A DNA stretch of 21,816 bases from assembly GCA_002409285.1 (NCBI GenBank), contig DHUT01000100.1, positions 11,580-33,395 on the forward strand, read 5' to 3'. Position numbers and translations under genes: made by a program. The DNA comes from Firmicutes bacterium UBA5227. GTDB taxonomy: Bacteria > Bacillota > Clostridia > Tissierellales > Sedimentibacteraceae. The notes below the pieces were generated by a model that had not been told where the DNA came from, searched no databases, and worked only from the letters and a program-made list of their open reading frames with translations. Below are positions 1 to 7,372 of this stretch, one piece after another; position 1 is the first letter of the stretch, and each line of letters starts with the position of its first letter.

Positions 1-501
1 GCGGTTGAAAAAGCTATAGCTAATGCTCAGGATATGGGAGCAACTGCTGATGATAAATTAGGTTTAGGAATTAACACCACAATTGATAAATCAAAAGATG
101 CAGCTGCAGATGCAGAAGGTCAGACACAGGCATATTCAATTTACACAGCAGCTACTTTTGATGCTGACGGCAAAATTACAAGCAATGTAATTGATGCTTC
201 TCAGGCAACAGTTAAATTTGATGCTGCAGGAAAAATCTCAACTGACTTGACAGCACCTGTTAAAACAAAGGTTGAGCTGGGTGATGAATATGGAATGAGA
301 GGCGCATCAAAAATCGGTAAGGAATGGTTTGAACAGGCGGCTTCATTCTCCGAATATGTTTTGGGAAAAACCTCTGAAGAAGTAGCAGCGATAGCTGTTG
401 ATGGCGGTAAAGCTACAGATGCCGATTTAGTATCTTCCGTTACGGTAGGAATTGATGAATTCCAACTGGTTATAGAAAAGGCAGCAGCAACTGCAAAATA
501 A
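1..501 (+). CDS. Repeat-domain surface/lipoprotein-like protein, 3' part only
   Basis: The frame is open from the first base of the window, so the 5' end lies outside; the ATG at 34 is internal. The visible 166 residues contain one complete domain: GLGINTTIDKSKDA near the start, then FDADGKITS, FDAAGKIST, the segment ELGDEYGMRGASKIGKEWFEQA, and a last helix ending VIEKAAATAK at the stop. The first visible residues, AVEKAIANAQ, resemble that last helix, so a second copy of the domain probably precedes it. I recall this domain from clostridial secreted or membrane-anchored proteins of the 'major membrane immunogen' type, but the assignment is from memory. Ala, Asp and Lys are abundant and there is only a single Trp and no Cys, consistent with an exported protein. 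A terminator follows directly. Function unknown. Confidence 0.75.
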   Translation, partial: AVEKAIANAQDMGATADDKLGLGINTTIDKSKDAAADAEGQTQAYSIYTAATFDADGKITSNVIDASQATVKFDAAGKISTDLTAPVKTKVELGDEYGMRGASKIGKEWFEQAASFSEYVLGKTSEEVAAIAVDGGKATDADLVSSVTVGIDEFQLVIEKAAATAK

Positions 502-527
502 TTAAGTTATAATTAAAAACTACAAAG

Positions 528-551
528 CCCCGGTGGATAACCGGGGTTTTT
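528..551 (+). terminator. Rho-independent terminator of the repeat-domain gene
   Basis: CCCCGG (528-533) pairs with CCGGGG (541-546) around a 7-nt loop and is followed by TTTTT. It lies 27 nt after the stop codon and separates the first gene from the ABC exporter operon. Confidence 0.9.
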
Positions 552-575
552 ATGTGCCATAAAGAAATCGTTGTA

Positions 576-604
576 TTGACACTTGTGCAAGTTTAATATA
601 AAAT
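576..604 (+). promoter_or_regulatory. Sigma-A promoter of the ABC exporter pair, with dyad in the spacer
   Basis: A perfect -35 TTGACA (576-581) is separated by 17 bp from TAAAAT (599-604). An inverted repeat ACTTG-TG-CAAGT (581-592) overlaps the -35 and the spacer, where a bound repressor would block polymerase. MarR-type repressors commonly control such exporter pairs, but no regulator gene is seen nearby, so the operator role is inference. Confidence 0.7.
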
Positions 605-638
605 GGAAAGGTAGCATATCACTTTACGTGGAGATTAT

Positions 639-2456
639 ATGAATAAAAATTTTTTGAATTTAAAGATGATTTTATCATTTGTAAAAGGGCATGCCCATTT
701 ACTGGCTATTTCTGCAATTGCCACTATAATAAGGGTTCTCGCAAACTTTGCCACACCACAGATAATAAGATTTACCGTTGATTCGATTATTGACGATGTT
801 CCAATTTCTTTTAACAGCACTGTTATGAGCTTTATTGACAGCATTGGAGGAAGGGAAGGCATACAACAAAATATCTGGATATGTGCGTTGTTCGTTTTGA
901 TTCTTGCTTTGATTACAGCTTTAAGCGATTATACATCAAGGTTGACAATTGCAAAAGGAACTGAAGGCATAATTAAAAGCTTAAGAGATGATTTGTTTGA
1001 TCATATACAAAGGCTGCCCTACAGCTGGCATATTAAGAATCAGACAGGGGATATAATTCAGAGATCTACTTCAGATGTGGAGGTTGTCAGGAATTTCATC
1101 GGCACGCAGCTGTCTGAGATGTTCAGAACCATAATACTTGTTGTTATTTCCCTTATACTGATGTTTTCTATGAATGTAAAACTTACTTTGATAGTTTTGC
1201 TTTTTGTACCGCTCATAGTTCTATATTCGGGGATATTTTATGGTATTCTTTCAAAAAAATTCTTAGTAGCTGATGAGGCTGAAGGAGAGCTGTTTACTGT
1301 GACTCAGGAAAATCTTACGGGAGTCAGGGTGGTTCGTGCTTTTGGAAGAGAAGGGTATGAAATAGAGAAATTTTCAGAAAAAAATAACAGGTTTTCGGAT
1401 TTGTGGGTTAAGCTGGGATATCAGTTGGGGTATTATTGGGGAATAGGTGACCTGGTAACAGGAATTATAGTAATGATAATTGTAGTGATTGGTTCGGTTT
1501 ATTCGGTAAATGGCATTATAACACTGGGTGAATTCATGGCTTTTGTTTCATACACATCAATGATGGCATGGCCTTTAAGAAGCTTTGGTAGAATACTGGG
1601 AGAGCTTAGCAAGACAAAAGTTTCTGCCGAAAGAATATGTGAAATACTTAGGGAGCCGACGGAACAGGACAGATTAGATTCTGTTATGCCGGATATGAAC
1701 AAGGATATAGAGTTTAAAAATGTAACATTTAAGTACGAAGGAAACATTCCTGTGGTAAATGATGTAAGTTTTAAAATAAAAGCAGGTACAACCTTTGCAA
1801 TCCTGGGAGGAACCGGTTCAGGGAAAACAACGCTTATGCATCTGCTTAATCGATTGTATGATTTGCCTGAAGGCTGCGGAAGTATTACAATCGGAGATGT
1901 TGATGTAAGAGATATAGTCAGAGAGCATTTGAGGAAAAATATAGGTATGGTGCTGCAGGAACCGTTTTTATTTTCAAGGACTATTAAAGAAAACATAAGT
2001 ATTGTAAACCCGGAATCTAATTTTGAAGCTATAAGAAATGTTTCTTCTATTGCTCAGGTAGATGATGCTATTGAAGGCTTTTCAAAAGGCTATGATACCA
2101 TAGTGGGAGAAAGAGGAGTTACACTGTCAGGAGGTCAGAAGCAGCGGGTGGCCATAGCACGAATGTTATTGCAGGACACTCCTATAATGGTTTTTGATGA
2201 TTCTTTGTCCGCAGTTGACTCGGAAACAGATGCAAAAATACGAGAGGCACTGAAAAAACAAAAGAAAGGTTCTACATTAATATTGATTTCCCATAGAATA
2301 ACAACACTTATGCAGGCAGATACAATATTGGTTCTTGATAAAGGTAAGGTTTCGGACATTGGAACTCATGATGAATTGATCAGCCGTGAAGGAATTTATA
2401 AAAGTATTTATGATGTTCAGATGAATATGTCTGATATAGACGGGGTGGTGATGTAA
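639..2456 (+). CDS. Heterodimeric ABC exporter subunit with degenerate ATP site
   Basis: A 605-residue half-transporter: an N-terminal transmembrane domain (hydrophobic stretches near residues 20-40, 80-95, 162-200 and 270-292) fused to a C-terminal ATPase domain. The ATPase domain shows Walker A GGTGSGKTT (390-398), Q-loop LQEP (439-442), signature LSGGQ (496-500), Walker B ending in D520-D521 and H-loop H552. The residue after the Walker B aspartate is Asp instead of the catalytic Glu. This is the hallmark of the degenerate-site subunit in heterodimeric multidrug/lipid exporters such as BmrC or TM287. The start ATG follows GTGGAG at a suitable distance. The stop overlaps the next start by one base, so the two are translationally coupled and expected to assemble as a dimer in the cytoplasmic membrane. 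The substrate cannot be told from sequence. Confidence 0.93.
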   Translation: MNKNFLNLKMILSFVKGHAHLLAISAIATIIRVLANFATPQIIRFTVDSIIDDVPISFNSTVMSFIDSIGGREGIQQNIWICALFVLILALITALSDYTSRLTIAKGTEGIIKSLRDDLFDHIQRLPYSWHIKNQTGDIIQRSTSDVEVVRNFIGTQLSEMFRTIILVVISLILMFSMNVKLTLIVLLFVPLIVLYSGIFYGILSKKFLVADEAEGELFTVTQENLTGVRVVRAFGREGYEIEKFSEKNNRFSDLWVKLGYQLGYYWGIGDLVTGIIVMIIVVIGSVYSVNGIITLGEFMAFVSYTSMMAWPLRSFGRILGELSKTKVSAERICEILREPTEQDRLDSVMPDMNKDIEFKNVTFKYEGNIPVVNDVSFKIKAGTTFAILGGTGSGKTTLMHLLNRLYDLPEGCGSITIGDVDVRDIVREHLRKNIGMVLQEPFLFSRTIKENISIVNPESNFEAIRNVSSIAQVDDAIEGFSKGYDTIVGERGVTLSGGQKQRVAIARMLLQDTPIMVFDDSLSAVDSETDAKIREALKKQKKGSTLILISHRITTLMQADTILVLDKGKVSDIGTHDELISREGIYKSIYDVQMNMSDIDGVVM

Positions 2457-4282
2457 TGGAATACTTTGAGGAGGATAATGCCAGTAAATCATTTAATATA
2501 AAACCATGGCTTAAACTTGGAAGATTTTTTAAACCATACAGCAAAAAGCTGGCTGGAATAGTTGCGTTTATGCTTATTACTGCAACAATGGACTTATCGA
2601 TACCATTATTTCAAAAATATGCGGTTGATAATTTTATTGTTCCAAGAACTACCGAAGGTATTGAAAGATTCATAGCGGTGTACGCCATAGCTTTAATAAT
2701 AACTACCGTGGCTGTAACTGTATTTGCCCGCCTTGCGATTGTTGTTGAAATGCATATCGGAAAGGATTTAAGGGAAGAAATATTTTTGCATCTGCAAAAA
2801 CTTTCTCTTTCTTATTATAACACAACGCCTGTGGGATATATAATGGCAAGAACACTATCTGACACAAATAAAATCGGTTCAATGATAGCTTGGGGCATAG
2901 TGGATGTATTCTGGTCCTTTGCCTATGTAATCGGTGCATTTGGAGCGATGTTTATGCTTAACTTCAGGCTTGCTTTGATTGTAGCGCTGGTTGTGCCTGC
3001 AATGGCATTAATAACTCTGTATTTTCAAAAAAAGCTGCTTGTCACCAGCAGAAGCCTCAGGAAGATAAATTCCAGGATTACAGGTAATTTTAACGAAGGT
3101 ATAACAGGAGCAAGGACTTCCAAGACTTTGGTTATAGAACATAGGAACCTGAAAGGCTTTAAGAATTTAAGTTCTGAGATGAACTTTTCAGCTGTAAAAA
3201 TGGCTAAGCTAAACGCAATTTATATTCCGTTAATTGTATTTTTAGGTTCTGCGGCTTCTTCGGTAGTATTGGCAAGAGGAGGTCAGCTTGCCTTAAACCA
3301 GGTAATACAAATTGGAACTTTATCAGCATTTCTGTCATATGCAGTAAATATTTTTGATCCTATTCAGAATCTTGCCAGAACTTACACTGATATTGTATCC
3401 TTGCAGGTCAATATTGAAAGGGTCACCGAGCTTTTAGAAATGGAACCTCTGATTAAAGACAGAGAAGATGTTATTGAAAAATATGGAGATAACATACATC
3501 CCAGAAAAGAAAACTGGGAGCCTATAGAAGGTGAAATTGAATTTAGAAATGTGTCTTTTAAATATCCTGATGGAGATGAGGAGATCCTGAAAGATTTTAA
3601 TCTTCATATCAAGCCGGGTACAAATGTGGCAATTGTCGGTGAAACCGGAGCAGGGAAGAGCACATTGGTAAATTTGGCATGCAGGTTTTTTGAGCCTACA
3701 AAAGGGCATATACTTATAGACGGAACTGAATATAGAGAAAGATCTCAGCTCTGGCTGCATTCGAACATTGGATATGTACTCCAAGATCCACATTTGTTTT
3801 CAGGAACTATCAGAGAAAATATACGCTATGGAAATTTGGAAGCATCGGAAGAAGAAATTATCAGGGCTGCGGAAATAGTGTCTGTGGATAAAATAGCAGA
3901 AAAATTGGAAAAGGGCTATGACAGCCAGGTGGGTGAAGGAGGAGACAGGCTTTCTACCGGAGAGAAGCAGCTTATATCCATAGCCAGAGCAATATTGGCA
4001 GACCCAAGAATTTTTGTTCTTGATGAGGCAACTTCATCGATAGATACAAGCACAGAAATTAACATTCAAAAAGGGATAGATTATCTTCTGAAGGATCGAA
4101 CATCTTTTATAATTGCTCACAGATTATCTACAATTAAAAAGGCGGATATAATTTTAGTAGTGAAAGATGGCAAAATAGTGGAGCAGGGAACTCATAAAAG
4201 TTTAATAGAAAGCAGAGGGTATTATTATACACTATATACAAAGCAGTTTGAAGAGGAAAAAATCCTTGAAGTTTTGAAGTAA
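2456..4282 (+). CDS. Heterodimeric ABC exporter subunit with catalytic Walker B
   Basis: A 608-residue half-transporter and partner of the preceding gene, with a transmembrane domain (about 30-310) followed by an ATPase domain. Walker A GETGAGKST is at 395-403, Walker B FVLDE with catalytic E524, and the H-loop at H555. Its signature is LSTGE (499-503) instead of LSGGQ. The asymmetry is complementary. The first subunit lacks the catalytic Glu but has a canonical signature; this one has the Glu but an altered signature. A dimer would therefore have one canonical and one degenerate ATP site, as known for BmrCD and TM287/288. The ATG sits inside TAATG at the end of the first gene. The transcript probably ends near the SRP RNA promoter, but no clear terminator lies between them. 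Confidence 0.93.
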   Translation: MEYFEEDNASKSFNIKPWLKLGRFFKPYSKKLAGIVAFMLITATMDLSIPLFQKYAVDNFIVPRTTEGIERFIAVYAIALIITTVAVTVFARLAIVVEMHIGKDLREEIFLHLQKLSLSYYNTTPVGYIMARTLSDTNKIGSMIAWGIVDVFWSFAYVIGAFGAMFMLNFRLALIVALVVPAMALITLYFQKKLLVTSRSLRKINSRITGNFNEGITGARTSKTLVIEHRNLKGFKNLSSEMNFSAVKMAKLNAIYIPLIVFLGSAASSVVLARGGQLALNQVIQIGTLSAFLSYAVNIFDPIQNLARTYTDIVSLQVNIERVTELLEMEPLIKDREDVIEKYGDNIHPRKENWEPIEGEIEFRNVSFKYPDGDEEILKDFNLHIKPGTNVAIVGETGAGKSTLVNLACRFFEPTKGHILIDGTEYRERSQLWLHSNIGYVLQDPHLFSGTIRENIRYGNLEASEEEIIRAAEIVSVDKIAEKLEKGYDSQVGEGGDRLSTGEKQLISIARAILADPRIFVLDEATSSIDTSTEINIQKGIDYLLKDRTSFIIAHRLSTIKKADIILVVKDGKIVEQGTHKSLIESRGYYYTLYTKQFEEEKILEVLK

Positions 4283-4304
4283 CAGCAATTTCAAATAATT
4301 TACA

Positions 4305-4333
4305 TTGACACGATTTTTAATTTATGTTATCAT
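4305..4333 (+). promoter_or_regulatory. Promoter of the SRP RNA gene
   Basis: TTGACA (4305-4310), a 17-bp spacer and TATCAT (4328-4333). The predicted start site, around 4340, coincides with the 5' end of the RNA. Confidence 0.8.
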
Positions 4334-4340
4334 TCATGTA

Positions 4341-4602
4341 CTGTGCTACACGGGGAGGTAGCGGTGCCCTGTACTTGCAATCCGCTGTAGCAAGGTGGAA
4401 TTCCCTCTCGAGGCTTATATTGTGAGGCCCGACTTTTTTAAGTGGCGTTGATGACCTGGTCTTGCGCAACGAAACCCTGTGAACCCTGTCAGGTTCGGAA
4501 GGAAGCAGCAGTAAACAGATAGTTTTGTGTGACGCAAGGGTGCTGGGTTTGAGTTAACTGTTAAAGTACGCTTGTGATATATTGTCGACGGAGGGTGCAC
4601 AG
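4341..4602 (+). ncRNA. ffs: Signal recognition particle RNA, large bacterial type (scRNA)
   Basis: About 262 nt with the full Alu and S domains of the Bacillus/Clostridium-type SRP RNA. The 5' CTGTGC (4341-4346) pairs with GCACAG (4597-4602). The Alu-domain block GGGGAGGTAGCGGTGCCCTG is at 4353-4372. The Ffh-binding S-domain tip, with GGTTCGGAAGGAAGCAGCA, ends at 4510. The RNA binds Ffh and targets nascent membrane and secreted proteins to the translocon. The match to the B. subtilis scRNA is from memory but covers many conserved blocks. The adjacent tadA/dnaX/recR genes often found beside it in Firmicutes are absent here. Confidence 0.95.
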
Positions 4603-4606
4603 TTTT

Positions 4607-4648
4607 AATAATGAATAATGAATAATGAACAATGAATAATGAATAATG
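4607..4648 (+). repeat. Six tandem copies of a 7-bp unit AATAATG
   Basis: Units at 4607, 4614, 4621, 4628, 4635 and 4642; five are AATAATG and one (4628-4634) is AACAATG. The array fills the gap between the 3' end of the SRP RNA and its terminator, so it is transcribed but probably trimmed. Such short perfect units could vary in copy number by slippage. Confidence 0.9.
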
Positions 4649-4660
4649 AACGAACTAAAA

Positions 4661-4692
4661 ATTCTTCTGCAGTATTACAGAAGGATTTTTTT
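4661..4692 (+). terminator. Terminator downstream of the SRP RNA
   Basis: A 9-bp stem, 4661-4669 with 4678-4686 (core CTTCTG/CAGAAG, one G-T pair), 8-nt loop, then seven T residues to 4692. A-rich sequence precedes the stem, so it could also work on the other strand. Confidence 0.85.
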
Positions 4693-4798
4693 AGTTTTCA
4701 GCTAAACAATCTTATGTGAGAATCAGCGTATAGATAAAATTGTACCAGAACCTGCAATTTGATAAAACGTACAACTGACATCTATATAAATTATTAAA

Positions 4799-4833
4799 CT
4801 GTATCTTTTAAAGGGTACAGATTGCGATATAAT
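4799..4833 (+). promoter_or_regulatory. Candidate promoter and inverted repeat before the ECF S component
   Basis: TATAAT (4828-4833) lies 40 nt before the start codon, with no good -35. An imperfect inverted repeat, CTGTATCT (4799-4806) against AGGGTACAG (4812-4820), occupies the -35 region and could be an operator or activator site. No TPP, FMN or other riboswitch consensus was recognised between 4693 and 4872. Confidence 0.4.
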
Positions 4834-4872
4834 ATAATAAAGTACAGATGAATACATAGGGTGGTGATAAGT

Positions 4873-5391
4873 ATGAAGGATAAAAAAATAAAAGAAATGG
4901 TGTATACATCATTGTTTGCTGCGTTAGTCTGCGTTGCAACCTTTATAATTAAGATTCCTACACCTGCAACCAATGGATATGTTCATTTAGGAGATGGTCT
5001 CATATTTATATCAGTATTGTTATTAGGCAGAAAAAACGGGGCCTGGGCCGGCTCAATAGGAGCAGCATTGGCAGATATTTTAGGAGGATACAGTTTCTAT
5101 GCGATTCCAACTTTTATAATCAAATGGATAATGGCGTATTGTATGGGTGTTGTAATTGAAAAATTGCCAGACAGATTTAAATACAAATGGGTGGCAGGAG
5201 CTGTATTGGGGAGCATATGGCAGGTAATCGGCTACTATATTACAGGTTCAGTGATGGTTGGAAGTTTCATTTCAACCATAAGTGAGATTCCGGCAAATAT
5301 AATTCAGTCTGCAGTTGGTATAATTTCAGCAGCGGCATTTATGGCGGTATTTAAACAAACGCCGCTGGGGAAGGAAACAACGGAGTGTTAA
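4873..5391 (+). CDS. ECF transporter S component (substrate-binding membrane protein)
   Basis: A 172-residue, almost wholly hydrophobic protein with about five or six membrane spans. The segment YVHLGDGLIFISVLLLGR (36-53) followed by GAWAGSIGAALADILGGY is typical of the riboflavin/HMP-type S-component family (PF07155-like). The S component binds a vitamin or precursor and uses a shared EcfA/EcfA'/EcfT energising module, none of which is encoded here. I take the ATG at 4873 as start. GGGTGGTG (4859-4866) is its ribosome binding site, so the in-frame GTG codons at 4861 and 4864 lie inside that site. No riboswitch identifies the ligand. The gene stands alone, with a terminator 12 nt downstream. 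Confidence 0.85.
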   Translation: MKDKKIKEMVYTSLFAALVCVATFIIKIPTPATNGYVHLGDGLIFISVLLLGRKNGAWAGSIGAALADILGGYSFYAIPTFIIKWIMAYCMGVVIEKLPDRFKYKWVAGAVLGSIWQVIGYYITGSVMVGSFISTISEIPANIIQSAVGIISAAAFMAVFKQTPLGKETTEC

Positions 5392-5403
5392 TGATGAAAA
5401 ATG

Positions 5404-5435
5404 GGGCTTTCTCAGAGGTGAAAGCCCTTATTTTT
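5404..5435. terminator. Bidirectional terminator between convergent genes
   Basis: GGGCTTTC (5404-5411) pairs with GAAAGCCC (5420-5427) around an 8-nt loop. T-rich sequence follows on the plus strand (5428-5435) and AAAAAT precedes the stem, giving a T tail on the minus strand. It serves both the ECF gene and the minus-strand pair ending at 5439. Confidence 0.88.
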
Positions 5436-5438
5436 GTG

Positions 5439-5831
5439 CTATGATTTTTGCATAAATTTTGTTCCGCATTTTTGACAGGTTACTGCAATTTTACCTTTTC
5501 CCCTTGGTGCGCGCAGTTCCTGTTTACAATTTGGGCATTTGAAATATTTATAATCTTTCCGGGACTTTAAGATATTGTGTTTTTTCTTTAACCATCTTAC
5601 CGCAGGGTTCCAGTAGTTAAGAAATTTATTGTTTTCTTTTTGTCTTGCTAAAATATTTTTTGACATTGTTCTGTAAATGCAGACAAAAAATATTATATAA
5701 GTTATCACGGTTAGTGCATACCAATTAAAGGCATTGCCAATGAATGTGAAAACCATGCCGGCAATAAACAGTGCTGCAGTAAGCTGGTCAGTGCCGTATC
5801 TCCCCACCATAAAGTTTCTAAATCCGTTCAT
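5439..5831 (-). CDS. Small membrane protein with C-terminal zinc ribbon
   Basis: 130 residues. Two adjacent membrane spans (about 18-35 and 37-54) form a hairpin, followed by a basic linker. The C-terminal zinc ribbon has ligands C99, C102, C119 and C122 in CPNC and CQKC knuckles. A GGAAGGAG site precedes the ATG. It is the second gene of a minus-strand unit, 11 nt after the GerMN gene, so the two are almost certainly co-transcribed. I recognise the architecture as common in Clostridia but know no assigned function. The zinc ribbon would face the cytoplasm if both termini are inside. Confidence 0.8.
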   Translation of the reverse strand: MNGFRNFMVGRYGTDQLTAALFIAGMVFTFIGNAFNWYALTVITYIIFFVCIYRTMSKNILARQKENNKFLNYWNPAVRWLKKKHNILKSRKDYKYFKCPNCKQELRAPRGKGKIAVTCQKCGTKFMQKS

Positions 5832-5842
5832 TTTTCTCCTTC

Positions 5843-7219
5843 CTAATCTTGTGTTGTTACTACTTCCGGGTTGATAAATACCGGCATATACAATGCTTCC
5901 GACAAATTTCTGCCATCGGGGAAATTAGTAAAACCTTTCAGATTTTCTCCGTTAACGGTTATTTTAATACTATCAACTCCCGGTATTGAAGTGAAGGTAT
6001 ATATGAAAGATTCAATCATCATTTGCCTTAAGTCGTCTTTACCCTTATGAGCATTTAAAAGCTCGTTGTTAAAGTCCAGTATAAGTGTTGTTCCCTGAAT
6101 GCTTGCATTGTTTAAAGCTACACTTTCAGGCACAGGGCTTCTCCCATGGTCTATACCGGAATCCTTATATCCGTCAAATAATTTTTGAGCTTTTAATTCG
6201 GTCGTATCATTTTCTATTATGCCCAGCTTGTTTAAATCAGGTTCATAATCGAACAGGTAATACCGATCATTTAGCTTGTATGCCATGTATAACAAATAAT
6301 TTCTTTCTTTGTTAGGCAGTGAATTTATAAGTTCACTTGACAGGCCGTTGAAATAGGTATCAGTTTTTTTTCTGTCAACAGTGAAGGTAATGCTGTTGAC
6401 AGGCCAATATCTATCCACATCAAAAATTGTTTTTACAAAGGACTTATAAGCAAGCATAGATTCTGTTGTTCCATTATTGTAACCTTCATATGAGCTGGGA
6501 AGATCAATTACCACGTTACCGTTATTATAGGTTGTGTTTGTAACATCTTTTATGGCTGATGTCATTCCGCTGCTTAAAGGTCCGTTTTGAAGCTGCTCTA
6601 TGGCCATTCTGGTAATGGACTTGTCTTCAACTACAAAACGTGTAACAGGAATTAAAGTGTCTGAATTTTCTGCGGCAAAATACAGAGTTAAGCCTTTTGT
6701 ACCTGCAGGAGCCTGACTTATAGCAGAGTAATAGCTTCCGCCCGTATCGTATGTAACATTAACAGATAAAGCGGATTTTTCGGGTTCGGGTATTAATTGA
6801 GAGCTGAAAATAAATTTGTATGTTCCGTCTTCAAGTCCCAACTTTTTCTGGCTTATATCCAATGTTGTAACAATTGGATCATCCGGCTTAACGGATATGG
6901 ACATATTTATGGATGGAGAAACCAGTTCAAGGTTTTTTATTCCGCTCTTTAATAACTTTCCTCCCTGATAGACATCAAGTGTGAACAGTATGTCAGAAAC
7001 GCTTTTAATTGTTTCTTCATTTAAAGACACATGATTAATAGTTATTGACTCAGGGTTTAATAAGTTTTCCTCATCGGATTCCAAGCTTAAGGTGCTCGCT
7101 TTTTCCGGGGTATCTATATTGATTGTACCCCTGTAATCAATTGGAGAAAGATTAAACAAATATGTCGAAGAAAGTAATCCTATCAGTGCTAATATAATAA
7201 TATTATTGAATGCCTTCAT
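5843..7219 (-). CDS. Exported/membrane-anchored protein with two GerMN domains
   Basis: 458 residues with an uncleaved-looking N-terminal membrane segment (6-24) and no lipobox cysteine. An Ig-like or beta-rich region follows (about 55-157). Then come two GerMN-type domains: about 175-282 (GLTLYFAAENSDTLIPVTRF ... VNSITFTVD) and 307-425 (YLLYMAYKLNDRYYLF ... GVDSIKITVNGE). GerMN domains (PF10646) occur in GerM and in cell-surface lipoproteins of spore formers, where they form rings or scaffolds in the mother-cell/forespore channel or act at the cell wall. GerM itself has two such domains but is shorter. The start is supported by AAGAGG upstream. Its partner is the zinc-ribbon membrane protein. 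A sporulation or envelope role is inference. Confidence 0.8.
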   Translation of the reverse strand: MKAFNNIIILALIGLLSSTYLFNLSPIDYRGTINIDTPEKASTLSLESDEENLLNPESITINHVSLNEETIKSVSDILFTLDVYQGGKLLKSGIKNLELVSPSINMSISVKPDDPIVTTLDISQKKLGLEDGTYKFIFSSQLIPEPEKSALSVNVTYDTGGSYYSAISQAPAGTKGLTLYFAAENSDTLIPVTRFVVEDKSITRMAIEQLQNGPLSSGMTSAIKDVTNTTYNNGNVVIDLPSSYEGYNNGTTESMLAYKSFVKTIFDVDRYWPVNSITFTVDRKKTDTYFNGLSSELINSLPNKERNYLLYMAYKLNDRYYLFDYEPDLNKLGIIENDTTELKAQKLFDGYKDSGIDHGRSPVPESVALNNASIQGTTLILDFNNELLNAHKGKDDLRQMMIESFIYTFTSIPGVDSIKITVNGENLKGFTNFPDGRNLSEALYMPVFINPEVVTTQD

Positions 7220-7316
7220 ATATAAAACCTCTTAATCATTTTATAAAAGTATTATATATTAAATCTTAAGAAAAATAAACAATTTTATATAATGAATTAT
7301 ATAATTACGGCTTCAA

Positions 7317-7346
7317 TTAGCATTATCGTGTTAATTTTCATATAAT
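7317..7346 (+). promoter_or_regulatory. Possible promoter of the 100-residue hypothetical gene
   Basis: TATAAT (7341-7346) lies 18 bp after TTAGCA (7317-7322), in the intergenic space divergent to the GerMN gene. The -10 is perfect and the -35 weak. Confidence 0.4.
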
Positions 7347-7372
7347 AATGTAAAAGCTTTGAGGTGGTGAAT

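Noticed and set aside
1499..1996. Minus-strand 165-residue open frame within the first ABC gene
   Set aside because: Shadow of a highly conserved coding region; no ribosome binding site and no recognisable protein features.
4415..4600. Minus-strand 61-residue open frame
   Set aside because: It lies wholly inside the SRP RNA gene and reflects the RNA's base composition.
4693..4872. Possible TPP, FMN or other vitamin riboswitch before the ECF gene
   Set aside because: None of the conserved core segments of these riboswitches could be found.
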